Shown piece by piece: positions 44,976-52,884 of a stretch of 64,000 bases of DNA. The position numbers and the translations under genes were made by a program. The notes below the pieces were generated by a model, which worked only from the letters and a program-made list of their open reading frames with translations, searched no databases and was not told where the DNA came from. This stretch comes from Streptomyces sp. B1I3 (GTDB lineage Bacteria > Actinomycetota > Actinomycetes > Streptomycetales > Streptomycetaceae). How positions within the stretch are numbered: position 1 is the stretch's first letter; the number at the start of each line of letters is the position of its first letter. The stretch is taken from NCBI RefSeq assembly GCF_030816615.1, contig NZ_JAUSYD010000001.1:434001-498000 (forward strand). The letters run 5' to 3'.

Positions 44976-45848
44976 TCAGGAGTCGAGCGCCCGCCGGATG
45001 CCCTCTTCCAAGGTCACCTCAGGCTGGTAGAAGCTGAGCATCCGGGTCGGGTCGCACACCCGGTGATGCACCCCCTGCGGGGCGGTCGGCAGGTGCTTGA
45101 TGAGCGGGGCGTATCCGGCGGCTTGGGTGACGTAGCCGGCGAGCTGGTCGAAGCTGGTGGCCCGGCCCCAGCCAAGGTTGATCGGCCCGGTGACGTCCTG
45201 GTCGATGGCGGCGAGGGTGGCTCCGACCACGTCGTCTACGTGGATCCAGTCGCGTGTTGAGCTGCCGTCGCCCCAGACTTCGAAGGGGTCTTCGCGCCGC
45301 TTGGCCCTGCCGATGAAGGCGGGGAAGGGGTAGCAGTCGTCCTGGTCGGCCCCGTACCCGGACATGGGGCGGAGGACGTGGACGCGGCATCCTTCGGCTT
45401 CGGCGTACTGGGCGAGCCGCTCCCCTGTCACCTTGGCGAGCCCGTAGGTGGCGTCGGGGAGGCCGGGGTTGTCGAGGTTGATGTCGTCTTCGGTCAGCCG
45501 GTGAATGTCGCCGGGCTGCTGGAGCTCGACGGGGTACGCGGCCGACGAGCTGAAAAACACGGCGCGTGGGGTGCCAGTGCGAACCAGCCACTGGAAGTAC
45601 CAGCTATCGAGCGCAAGGTTCGTGGCGACGGCGAGCGGGGATCCGTCGATGACCGCCCGGCCGCCGACGTTCGCGGCGCAGTGAATTGCGAGGTCGTATT
45701 GGGCGTCGGCGGTCCGGAAGTAGTCAAGGGCGTCGACGCTGCTGCCGTTGTTGAGGTCGATGCCGACGACGTAGTCGCCACGGGCTTCCAGCGCGGCGTG
45801 CAGGTGGCGGCCGATGAAGCCCCGGTGGCCGCTCAGGAGGACGCGCAT
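44976..45848 (-). CDS. NAD-dependent sugar epimerase/dehydratase
   Basis: ATG 45848 (MRVLLSGHRGFIGRHL) supplies the Gx2Gx2G cofactor loop, and the earlier ATG at 45971 is out of fold. The 290-residue extended SDR has IHCAANVGGRAVIDG, FFSSSAAYP (Ser/Thr position), the catalytic Y-x3-K in ATYGLAKVTGERL and DWIHVDDVV. It probably makes or remodels a nucleotide sugar. It overlaps the methyltransferase gene and is cotranscribed with a glycosyltransferase and a fibre. Confidence 0.9.
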   Translation of the reverse strand: MRVLLSGHRGFIGRHLHAALEARGDYVVGIDLNNGSSVDALDYFRTADAQYDLAIHCAANVGGRAVIDGSPLAVATNLALDSWYFQWLVRTGTPRAVFFSSSAAYPVELQQPGDIHRLTEDDINLDNPGLPDATYGLAKVTGERLAQYAEAEGCRVHVLRPMSGYGADQDDCYPFPAFIGRAKRREDPFEVWGDGSSTRDWIHVDDVVGATLAAIDQDVTGPINLGWGRATSFDQLAGYVTQAAGYAPLIKHLPTAPQGVHHRVCDPTRMLSFYQPEVTLEEGIRRALDS

Positions 45849-46447
45849 CAGCTGCCTGCCTTCACTGCCCGGTAGACGCCCCATGGGAGGTCGCTGTCGA
45901 CAGGTTCGAGTCCGATGGCCGCGCACGCCTTGTACTGCTGTTCGCGGGACCAGGTGGTGACGCCGATCCACGAGTCGGCCTCGGCGGGCGTGTCGGAGAG
46001 CGGCCAGTCGAGGACGAGGATCCCGCCGAGCTTGGTGGCTGCCCGGAGCTTGCCGATGATGTGCAGGCAGTCCGTGTAGCTGTGGTGGATGAGGACGGCC
46101 AGGCAGTACACGGCGTCCATGCGGCGGCGGCCGAGGTGTCCGGCGATGCCGTCAGCGTCGGCTCGCACGGCGTTGATGTCGGGGGCGTGTGCGGTGAGCC
46201 TGTCGAGCATGTTCTGGGAGGCGTCGACGGCGGTCACCTCGTAGCCGAGCCCGGCAAGCGGGATGGCGACGCGGCCGTCACCAGCACCGAAGTCCATGAC
46301 CTTGGCCCCATCGGGGATCATGCTGGCGAGCATGCTGGCCTGCACCTTGCCGGATTCCCAGTAGGTGCCCTCGGAGACCTGCCGGAGCGGGTGGATCGCA
46401 GTGGGGTCGGCCTGGTCCCACGCCCGGATGACGTCGTCGACGGTCAC
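45848..46447 (-). CDS. SAM-dependent methyltransferase
   Basis: The 199-residue class I enzyme has motif I KVMDFGAGDGRVAIPLA, VTAVDASQNML (acidic residue after the second strand) and ILVLDWPLSDTP. Its place between epimerase and glycosyltransferase suggests methylation of a sugar or glycan rather than DNA, because no DNA-methylase DPPY/NPPF motif is seen. Confidence 0.87.
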   Translation of the reverse strand: MTVDDVIRAWDQADPTAIHPLRQVSEGTYWESGKVQASMLASMIPDGAKVMDFGAGDGRVAIPLAGLGYEVTAVDASQNMLDRLTAHAPDINAVRADADGIAGHLGRRRMDAVYCLAVLIHHSYTDCLHIIGKLRAATKLGGILVLDWPLSDTPAEADSWIGVTTWSREQQYKACAAIGLEPVDSDLPWGVYRAVKAGS

Positions 46448-47148
46448 GATGCCTCCTCGACGAGCTTTCGGAGCTTCGCCAGGTCGTCGGCGAGCCCACC
46501 GTTGTCCCGGTAGTCGTAGTACGCGGTGCTGTCGGCGGAGACCATGGCTTCGGAGTTGACCTCTTCGTACCCAGCGTCCAGTTCGGCCTTGCCGTTGGCG
46601 GGATGTAGGTGCTCGATGACCATGTCGTCGAGGTAGGTGATGCGCCCCATGCCCCGGCCCCAGTCAAGCCAGCACAGGTCCAGGCACAGGTGCACCAGGG
46701 TGGGCGGGCTGAAGTAGCCGAGGGTCTGCACGATGTCGGCGGTCATGGCGACCGCAGTCGGCATCCGCTCCCCCATCAGCAAGTCGTTGCCGTAAACGAC
46801 GCCGGGGCCACCGGACAGGCAGACCCGAATCCGCTCGTCCCACCCGGCGGTCCTCGGCCGGTGGTCGTCGCCCATGAACGCCAGGTACCGGTACCTCTTT
46901 GCCGCCTTGACCGCCTGCTGGTTCAGGGTGCCGCACAGCCGCATCCGCTTCCCGAATACGAAGCGGACCTGGCCACCCTTCATGAACTTCGCAGCCTCAC
47001 GCTTGTACGCGTCGAGCTCCGGGTCGTCGTTGTCGACGGCGAACAGCAGGTCCGCAGTCGCCCCCGTCTCATGCCACGCCCTGACGAGCGCCATGACGGC
47101 TTGGGGGCGTCCTCGGGTGGGGATGATGACGAGCAGGTCGTCGGCCAT
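46444..47148 (-). CDS. GT-A glycosyltransferase, family 2-like
   Basis: The 234-residue product begins LLVIIPTRGRPQAVMALVRAW, has AVDNDDPELDAY, then RYLAFMGDDHRPRTAGWDE, where GDDH stands in the DxD metal site, and a later GRITYLDDMVIEHLHP. Phage proteins of this type lie next to fibre genes and modify virion proteins. ATG 47148 is 13 bases from the fibre stop. Confidence 0.87.
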   Translation of the reverse strand: MADDLLVIIPTRGRPQAVMALVRAWHETGATADLLFAVDNDDPELDAYKREAAKFMKGGQVRFVFGKRMRLCGTLNQQAVKAAKRYRYLAFMGDDHRPRTAGWDERIRVCLSGGPGVVYGNDLLMGERMPTAVAMTADIVQTLGYFSPPTLVHLCLDLCWLDWGRGMGRITYLDDMVIEHLHPANGKAELDAGYEEVNSEAMVSADSTAYYDYRDNGGLADDLAKLRKLVEEAS

Positions 47149-47161
47149 GGCGCGGGCCCTT

Positions 47162-49579
47162 CTACAGCTGGGTGATGACGAGGTTCCGCCAGTAGGGGCG
47201 GGTGGTGAGGTCGGTGATGCTGCCGTTCGACAGGCCGAGGTAACCACCGCGGTAGGTCGTGTCGGCGATGGGCCCAGTAGTCCAGCCGGCCCCGTCGGTG
47301 CGTTTCAGTTCGACTGTCGTCGGCGTCACGTTGATCTGGAAGCTCATGGCCGTGTCGGCGATCGGGGCCGGCGTCGTGATTGTCGACCCGATCTGGGTTC
47401 CCGTCGTCGACCCTGCGGTGTGCCGGTACAGCTGCATGTCGCCAGATGCCCGCATCACCACGTGGTAGCCGCCGCTCGCGTTCGCCGTGCTGAACCGGTA
47501 GCCATCGTCGGCGGCCTTCCCGAAGTAGAAGCCGCCGTGGACCGTTGCCGCGGGCAGGGTTTTGTACTTCATGTCGAAGGCGATCCGGTAGCCAGCCGCA
47601 CTGCCCTGCACCGGCGCATAGGTTCCCAGCCCATAAGACTGATTGGGCAAGGCGTTGATGCTGACCCAGCCGACATCAGGGGCCGGAGCGAACAGCAGCG
47701 AATAGGTGGCGTCGTAGTCCAGCCCCGGGGTGCCCCCGGATTCTTTGACCTGGAGGTCCCACCTGGACGCGGTGCGCTGCGGCAGGGCAGTGGATACGTA
47801 CCGGGGGTCGGACGCCATGATGCCGACGACCCCAAGCCCGGTGAGCCGCGCGACCTGGCTGCGCCGGTAGACGGGCCAGGAGAAGACCGGCTTCCCGCGA
47901 GCGACGATCTGGGCGACCCTGGCATCCGCCATGGTCGTGGAGACACCGAGGTAGTCGATGTACTGGTCTTTCGCGGTGATCGCCGCATCCGATGTTCCGT
48001 CGTCGAGGTACACCCAGGTCTTGTAGTTCCGTGACGGGTCCTTGGCCCAGGGCAGGCTCGCCGTGCCGATGTGGCACTTCCAGATCACCGAGCGGGGGGC
48101 GTGCGGGTAGTACGTGCTCAGCAGGGTCTGGGTGGGGACAACAGCGTCGTTGCCCTTGGCCTCGAGAAAGATCGGGATCTTACCGAGGAACTCATCGAGG
48201 ACCTGGCGCAACGGCACCATCGGCTGTTCAGTCCAGCCGGGGCCGAGCATGACCCGCCCGTTGGTGAGGACCTGCTGCCCGATCTCTTCGGTGAGGTAGC
48301 TATTGACGGCGCCGGTCTTGTACGTGGTGCGGTCCATCGTCGGGTCGTGGATGCACCACAGCTCACCGGAACCGTCGATGTTGGCGGACACCTCGGGCGG
48401 AAAGCCCTGGGCTGCGGACGCCCGGTAGCCGGCCATGGTGTGCTCGGGCCGGACCATGCCGCCGCCTCGGTGGGCGAAGAACCGTGGCGAGGCGGGGCTA
48501 GCGCCGGCGAGGTACGAGTCGATGGTCTGGATGGCGCTCGGAAGGTACAGGGTTGCGGCAGAAGTGGCGGCGGCGCTTACTGCGGCGGTCTGCGCGTTGC
48601 CTGCCTTGGTAGTCGCGTCACCTGCTGCCACTGTGGTCGCGGCGGCCTGGGCGGCGTTCGCCTTCGTGGTGGCGTCCGATGAGGCTGCGGCGACAGCGGC
48701 GGACTGTGCGGCATTGGCCTTGGTCGTAGCGTCGGAGGACGCCGTGCTTATGGCTGCAGCCTGAGCCGCGTTGGCTTTGCTGGTGGCGTCAGATGCGGCT
48801 GCGGTCGTTGCCGTGCTCTGTGCTGTGCCGGCCTTGGTTGTGGCGTCTGCTGCTGCGGTTGAGATGGCTGCGGCTTGGGCTGCTGCCGCTTTCGTTGTGG
48901 CGTCGATGGCGGCTGCGGCTTGCGCGGCGTTGGCTTTGCTGGTGGCGTCTGCGCTGGCCGTACCGGTGGCGGCGGCCTGAGCTGCCGCGGCTTTGGTCGT
49001 CGCGTCGTCTGCTGCGGTGCTGATGGCTTGGGTGCGGGCGGTCGCAGCGGCGCCGGTGGGGTCGTAGGCGGCGTCGGAGCGGGTGGCTTCGGCGGCAACA
49101 GCGTCGTCGGTGTACTGCTCGGCGTCTGCGTTGGATCCGGGCGGGCCCGGTTGGCCCTGCGGGCCAGGCTCCCCGGCAGTACCGGCGGGACCTTCGGGTC
49201 CGGCCGGTCCGGTGACGACGACGTAGTCGCCTTCGGACGGGGAGGCGGGGGTGATCGCGGGGAGCTGCACGGTGGGGGCGCTGGCGGGGAGTGCGATGAA
49301 GAAGCTGTCGCCGGTCGCGTCGGGGAACGCGATCGTCACCCGGTAGGTGAAGTTTTCCGGGTTGATCCCGGCGGCGTCGGTGGCGAGGACGGTGAGGCTG
49401 ACTGCGCCGTTGCCGTCGAACTTTTGCTTGGCCCGGCCTTGGACTGTGAGCCCGCTGTCTGCGGCCACGATCTTGCCTGGGACGGGGGTGATGCTGACGG
49501 ACCCTTTCATGGGGGATCCGTCGGGGTGGGTGTAGGTGCCGGTGAGGGTGACGGTGGGGAGGTCGTCGGGCAGTGCCAT
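47162..49579 (-). CDS. Tail fibre with collagen-like stalk and glycerophosphodiesterase domain
   Basis: The 805-residue protein has an N-terminal beta domain (1-120), a collagen-like stalk GPAGPEGPAGTAGEPGPQ (about 123-148), eight Ala-rich repeats (185-340), and a GDPD TIM barrel (about 366-600) with FFAHRGGGMVRPEHT (His-Arg), IHDPTMDRT and FLEAKGN. A C-terminal tip (615-805) is shared with the protein at 9061-9729. GDPD fibres are thought to cleave glycerol-phosphate teichoic acid at adsorption. A strong GGAGG site precedes ATG 49579. Confidence 0.92.
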   Translation of the reverse strand: MALPDDLPTVTLTGTYTHPDGSPMKGSVSITPVPGKIVAADSGLTVQGRAKQKFDGNGAVSLTVLATDAAGINPENFTYRVTIAFPDATGDSFFIALPASAPTVQLPAITPASPSEGDYVVVTGPAGPEGPAGTAGEPGPQGQPGPPGSNADAEQYTDDAVAAEATRSDAAYDPTGAAATARTQAISTAADDATTKAAAAQAAATGTASADATSKANAAQAAAAIDATTKAAAAQAAAISTAAADATTKAGTAQSTATTAAASDATSKANAAQAAAISTASSDATTKANAAQSAAVAAASSDATTKANAAQAAATTVAAGDATTKAGNAQTAAVSAAATSAATLYLPSAIQTIDSYLAGASPASPRFFAHRGGGMVRPEHTMAGYRASAAQGFPPEVSANIDGSGELWCIHDPTMDRTTYKTGAVNSYLTEEIGQQVLTNGRVMLGPGWTEQPMVPLRQVLDEFLGKIPIFLEAKGNDAVVPTQTLLSTYYPHAPRSVIWKCHIGTASLPWAKDPSRNYKTWVYLDDGTSDAAITAKDQYIDYLGVSTTMADARVAQIVARGKPVFSWPVYRRSQVARLTGLGVVGIMASDPRYVSTALPQRTASRWDLQVKESGGTPGLDYDATYSLLFAPAPDVGWVSINALPNQSYGLGTYAPVQGSAAGYRIAFDMKYKTLPAATVHGGFYFGKAADDGYRFSTANASGGYHVVMRASGDMQLYRHTAGSTTGTQIGSTITTPAPIADTAMSFQINVTPTTVELKRTDGAGWTTGPIADTTYRGGYLGLSNGSITDLTTRPYWRNLVITQL
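48560..49027 (-). repeat. Tandem repeats coding an Ala-rich fibre shaft
   Basis: About eight copies of a roughly 57-base unit code for DATTKANAAQAAA-like peptides (residues 185-340), one copy being shorter by four residues. Copy number is likely to vary by recombination. It is a coding repeat and not a CRISPR. Confidence 0.85.
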
Positions 49580-49603
49580 GGCGGTCCTCCTGCCGTGTGG
49601 GGT

Positions 49604-49841
49604 GTGGCCCCGCCGTCGGACGGGGGAGTGTTCGACGGCGGGGTCACGTCGGGACTGGAAGTCCCGGGCTTTATGTGCCCCGCCGACTTATCCGGAGTCG
49701 GCTGGGCACGTTCGAGGCCGGTAGTCCTCGAACTTGGGGCCGGTAGTCCCCAAGTCTGTGTCCGCCCGGACCCTCGACCGGGCGGACATGGGGGCCGAGC
49801 GCGTGGCGCATCGAGGCCCTACCTGCGCCCACCAGCGCAGG
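49604..49841 (-). ncRNA. Seven consecutive hairpins, structured RNA candidate
   Basis: Stems are 49604-49647 (15 bp), 49651-49665 (6), 49675-49709 (6+6 with a 2x2 internal loop), 49710-49733 (8), 49734-49753 (6), 49759-49788 (11) and 49822-49841 (7). Hairpins four and five have the same 8-base loop, CCGGTAGT on the plus strand, and the third loop also contains CCGG, which is self-complementary and could give kissing loops. It would be the leader RNA of the fibre operon starting at 49579. The stems are directly visible; the function is not. Confidence 0.6.
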
Positions 49842-49844
49842 GGA

Positions 49845-50090
49845 TTAGGCGGCCAGTAAGTCGTCTTGGCCGAGGATCGGTGGTGTCGGTGCTGGGGTGA
49901 TCAGGGCTCGGGTATCTGCGTCGCGTTCGGCGACGGGCAGCTCTTTGAGGCTGTAGAGCACACCGTTTTTGCGCCGCCCGTGGTCTTGGTGGCGGGTGAG
50001 TCTGCCTTCTGCGGCCCACCTGCGGATGGTGGTGGCGGGTCGTCCGGTCCAGTAGGCCGCGAGGTCTTCGGTGATGAGCTGCTCGGGCAT
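49845..50090 (-). CDS. HTH (MerR/excisionase-type) protein
   Basis: ATG 50090 (MPEQLITEDLAAYWTGRPATTIRRWAAEGRL) gives 81 residues, a winged-helix domain like excisionases or MerR N termini, then YSLKELPVAERDAD. The longer upstream frame adds no sense. It may regulate the fibre operon or the hairpin leader beside it. Confidence 0.75.
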   Translation of the reverse strand: MPEQLITEDLAAYWTGRPATTIRRWAAEGRLTRHQDHGRRKNGVLYSLKELPVAERDADTRALITPAPTPPILGQDDLLAA

Positions 50091-50112
50091 GTGGTCACCC
50101 CCGAACATGCGT

Positions 50113-50137
50113 GAGGCCCACCGGTGGGGTGGGCCTC
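50113..50137 (-). terminator. Intrinsic terminator
   Basis: A perfect 10-bp stem GAGGCCCACC with its complement and a 5-base loop lie 37 bases beyond the stop of the gene at 50174. Confidence 0.78.
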
Positions 50138-50173
50138 CAGACACAGCGAGATCGATTGGAGCAGACGATACGC

Positions 50174-50458
50174 TCATCGCTGGTGGATCGGCAAGTGGTG
50201 TTGCTGATTCGGCATGTTGCTTTCTTCGTCAAACAGCGGCCTGATGAGGTTGAGGTACTCCCAGATCCAGATGCCGAGTTGTTCGGCGGCGGCGTGGTAG
50301 CCCTCGCGGCGGATGTGCCGGTTGGGGGTCCAGGTTCGTTCGCGGTGGCGTCGTAGCCAGTAGTGGCAGCGGGCGGAGGGTTCTGGCGGCGGGCTGTTCC
50401 AGTACTGCTCACTGTCGTCAACGGGTGGCGGCTTGTGCCCCCATGGCGGGGCAGTCAT
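50174..50458 (-). CDS. Hypothetical protein, Trp/Pro-rich
   Basis: From ATG 50458, 94 residues (TAPPWGHKPPPVDDSEQYW, CHYWLRRHRERTW, HAAAEQLGIWIWEYLN). ATG overlaps the preceding stop. Seen only as a mobile-element type protein. Function unknown. Confidence 0.68.
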   Translation of the reverse strand: MTAPPWGHKPPPVDDSEQYWNSPPPEPSARCHYWLRRHRERTWTPNRHIRREGYHAAAEQLGIWIWEYLNLIRPLFDEESNMPNQQHHLPIHQR

Positions 50459-50790
50459 GGCGTGGCTCGCTGGACGCCAATCCGCTCGCCGTCCCACAGC
50501 AGCGTGTCCCCGACGGTAGCGAGGATTGCGGCTTCGTCGTCGCGCTGGATGACATACCCGCCCATACCGGCGACCGCCCGGTATCCGTGTTGGCGGCACC
50601 AGCGGTCGGGGATGTCGATGAGCATCGTCATGGTGATGGTGATTTGTGCGGGGTCAGCGGCCTGTCGGTTGCAGATCATGCGGCGAAATAGGCTTGCGTT
50701 GCGGCGGCGCTCGTCGCGGGTTTGCCAGCGGGAGGCGCTGGATGCTTCACGGTCATAGGTGGCGGCCAAGTCGAGCAGGGTTCCGCTCAT
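50455..50790 (-). CDS. Hypothetical protein
   Basis: The 111-residue product starts SGTLLDLAATYDREASSASRW and has IDIPDRWCRQHGYRAVAGM. ATG 50790 overlaps the DUF6221 stop. No family recognised. Confidence 0.68.
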   Translation of the reverse strand: MSGTLLDLAATYDREASSASRWQTRDERRRNASLFRRMICNRQAADPAQITITMTMLIDIPDRWCRQHGYRAVAGMGGYVIQRDDEAAILATVGDTLLWDGERIGVQRATP

Positions 50791-51182
50791 GCTGCCCAGT
50801 CTTCCTTGTAGTCGGGGTGCCCGGCGAAGGGTCGGGCGAGGAGGGAAAGGGTCTCGTCAGCGTTCCCCACCGCGCCGTAGTGGTCGACTTCGGAGTCCCC
50901 CTCGGCGAACCGCAACGTGCGTTCCATGAGGTCGATGATGGCGAGCTTGGCGTCGAGGTCGGCGATGACGTCGGGGTCGGGTGCGGGCGCGGTGGCGATC
51001 TCGGCGTACTTCTCGACGGGGTATGGGTGCCCGTCGACATACAGGGTTTCGGGGTCGCCCATCCCATAGCGCCACTCAACGTTGTGGTCGTCGAAAGCGC
51101 TGGGGATGACCTTGCGCTTGCCCTGCTCTCGCTCGCGCGTCTCCGCGTATCGGGCGCGGAGGAAGTCGGCAAGGTCCGTCAC
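50787..51182 (-). CDS. DUF6221-family protein
   Basis: The 131-residue product has the family frame: TDLADFLRARYAETREREQ, IADLDAKLAIIDLMERTLRF and the terminal LSLLARPFAGHPDYKEDW. DUF6221 is a Streptomyces family of unknown function. Two or three more relatives occur in this window. Confidence 0.8.
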   Translation of the reverse strand: MTDLADFLRARYAETREREQGKRKVIPSAFDDHNVEWRYGMGDPETLYVDGHPYPVEKYAEIATAPAPDPDVIADLDAKLAIIDLMERTLRFAEGDSEVDHYGAVGNADETLSLLARPFAGHPDYKEDWAA

Positions 51183-51751
51183 TGCTGGTCCTGGCGCGGG
51201 AAGTCCTTGCCCTTGATCTTGACCATGCGCCCGTCGGGGTGGTGCCAGACGATGCCCTCATACGGGCGAGCCTGGAGCCATTCGCGGAGCCCGTCGTAGT
51301 CGCGGGGGGCGGTCGCGAAGTCCTGCCGGATGGACAGGATCGACCAGCCGTGCGGTATGAGGATGTGGTCGGCGTAGTCGTCCGGGTTGCCGTTGATCTT
51401 CGGCCCGAGTAGTTCGTAAGTCCCTGGACTGGTTGGCCCGACGTTGGCGAGCGCCTCGGCGTGGAACTTCGCGAAGCTGGACTGGGCGACGGGTTCCCAG
51501 CCGACGGTTTTGCCGGTCTCGTCGTCGGTGGAGATCGTCACGTAGCGAGGGTGCGGCGTCTTGCCACGCTTCACTTCGCGCCGCGCCCACCACTCGCCGG
51601 ACTGGTCGAGCATGACGCAGGTCCCGTCGTATTTGCGGGTGGCCTCGCCTTCTCCAGCGAGCACCCATTCGCAGCCTGGCGCCACCTTCGGCAGGACCAG
51701 GGCCGGTCGGGCGTCGAAGTCTCGGACGAACAGAGTCGGGATCTTCTTCAT
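51179..51751 (-). CDS. RNA ligase (DUF5565-like nucleotidyltransferase)
   Basis: The 190-residue product has the nucleotidyltransferase signature ATRKYDGTCVML with Lys40 as adenylation nucleophile (K-x-D-G), motif III-like GTYELLGPKINGN, motif IV YEGIVWHH (about 164-171) and motif V MVKIKGKDF. No DNA-ligase OB or BRCT domain is present, which fits phage RNA ligases such as the DUF5565 group. Repair of cleaved tRNA or RNA is the likely role. A tRNA-like element lies about 1 kb upstream. Confidence 0.82.
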   Translation of the reverse strand: MKKIPTLFVRDFDARPALVLPKVAPGCEWVLAGEGEATRKYDGTCVMLDQSGEWWARREVKRGKTPHPRYVTISTDDETGKTVGWEPVAQSSFAKFHAEALANVGPTSPGTYELLGPKINGNPDDYADHILIPHGWSILSIRQDFATAPRDYDGLREWLQARPYEGIVWHHPDGRMVKIKGKDFPRQDQQ

Positions 51752-52455
51752 GCTGCTACTCCTGCGTCGGCGGCGAGAACATCCTCTTGTGCCTGCCTCA
51801 GTAGCCGCCAGTCGTTAAGCGTCTCCCACCGGCTGCCGCATCCGCCGCACCGCACCCGGTGGCTGGCGGCGGTGGCGGTGAGCTCGGCCCGGCAGAGGGT
51901 GCCGTCGTCGTACCGGGCGGGGCACCGGCCGATGGACACCTGCCCGGGGCGGCGTTCGTTGGCTGTGGCGGCGGTGCATTCGGCGTGGAGCTTGCGGAGA
52001 TCGTCGATGTCTTGGCCGACGGACTCGTAGGCGTCGACAGCCCACGGCAGGTTGTTGACCAGGAACTTGATGTGTACGGGGACGGCCTGGGCCGGGTTGC
52101 CGCGCCATGGTGCGACGGTCCAGCGGAGGGCCTTCCGCCAGGAGTCTTCGATGTCCCGGAGCCGGGTGGCGACTCCGCCAGCTGCGGTCAGCGACAAGAC
52201 CTCAAGCCGTGGGGGGATGGGCGGGGTTTTCGACCCGCTGGTGGGGCCGCCGCCTCGGGCTGCCCCGCGCATGAGGGTGGCGGTCTGGTTGAGCTGGGTG
52301 AAGAGGCCGGGGAGTTCGGCGAGCCGTTTCGCTGTCTGGTCTTCGCACGGGCGGCAGGAGTAGCGGCCAGTTTCGGAGACCCAGAGCTGGCGCCCACAGT
52401 TCGGGGTTATGCAGGTCGGCCACTCGTAGCCATCGTCGGCGGGGTGTTCGTGCAC
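51748..52455 (-). CDS. Zinc-binding hypothetical protein
   Basis: The 235-residue product has two zinc ribbons, N-terminal TCITPNCGRQLW / SCRPCED and C-terminal GRCPARYDDGTLCRAEL / RCGGCGSRW, around a helical middle. Such proteins are common in Streptomyces phages and AICEs. ATG overlaps are present with the ligase gene, suggesting coupled expression. Function unknown. Confidence 0.75.
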   Translation of the reverse strand: MHEHPADDGYEWPTCITPNCGRQLWVSETGRYSCRPCEDQTAKRLAELPGLFTQLNQTATLMRGAARGGGPTSGSKTPPIPPRLEVLSLTAAGGVATRLRDIEDSWRKALRWTVAPWRGNPAQAVPVHIKFLVNNLPWAVDAYESVGQDIDDLRKLHAECTAATANERRPGQVSIGRCPARYDDGTLCRAELTATAASHRVRCGGCGSRWETLNDWRLLRQAQEDVLAADAGVAA

Positions 52456-52551
52456 GGCTGGCTCCTCGGCGGTGGTACGAGAGCAAGATGCGTCTCAGCC
52501 ATTGTGCACGGGGGTGTTGACAACCCCGGATCGATTTGCGGGGACACGCAG

Positions 52552-52582
52552 GCGGCCCGCCCTGTGGTTCAGGGCGGGCCGC
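52552..52582 (-). terminator. Intrinsic terminator
   Basis: A perfect 13-bp stem (GCGGCCCGCCCTG with its complement) and loop TGGTT lie between the 45-residue gene ending at 52628 and the zinc-protein gene starting at 52455. Confidence 0.82.
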
Positions 52583-52627
52583 GGCTGAGAGGTCAGAGGG
52601 CATCGGGGTCGGGGTCGCCTGCTCGCT

Positions 52628-52765
52628 TCACCCACGACGCAATGGGATCAGCGTGCCCTGGTCGACGGCGGTGGCGATCTGGCCGGACAGGCATCGGTAG
52701 CCGAGGGGCCGGGTCGCGGTGCGGGCTGCGCGGTGGGTGCGGGCGATGTGGCGGGCGGCATTCAC
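52628..52765 (-). CDS. Small basic hypothetical protein
   Basis: GTG 52765 follows GAGGGGG. The 45-residue frame (NAARHIARTHRAARTATRPLGY, QIATAVDQGTLIPLRRG) is basic. Evidence is codon bias and ribosome site only; it could be a chance frame. Confidence 0.45.
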   Translation of the reverse strand: MNAARHIARTHRAARTATRPLGYRCLSGQIATAVDQGTLIPLRRG

Positions 52766-52809
52766 GCGGGTCCCCCTCGGGTGTGCTGTGCTGTGGCGGT
52801 TTCGCTGGG

Positions 52810-52876
52810 TGCCCTGCCGCGAATTCGAACCGCGCGCCCTGGCGCTGGGACGCCAGCGGGCTTGCCTATGCGGGGC
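52810..52876 (-). tRNA. Degenerate or D-armless tRNA-like element
   Basis: On the minus strand a T-arm CGCGG-TTCGAAT-TCGCG is followed by a 3' acceptor strand GCAGGGC. This pairs, with one mismatch, with GCCCCGC 67 bases upstream. An anticodon-like stem CTGGC/GCCAG encloses an 8-base loop and the variable loop has four bases. The D-arm is only about ten bases and cannot fold normally, and CCA is not encoded. It fills an intergenic gap exactly. It may be a decayed tRNA, an unusual phage tRNA, or the tRNA part of an attachment site. Confidence 0.3.
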
Positions 52877-52884
52877 GGGTGAGG

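Noticed and set aside
45848..46447. Methyltransferase considered as a DNA modification enzyme
   Set aside because: No DPPY/NPPY-type or cytosine methylase motif and no target recognition domain; its neighbours are sugar enzymes.
48560..49027. Regular repeats considered as a CRISPR array
   Set aside because: They keep reading frame, code for an Ala-rich shaft and have no distinct spacers.
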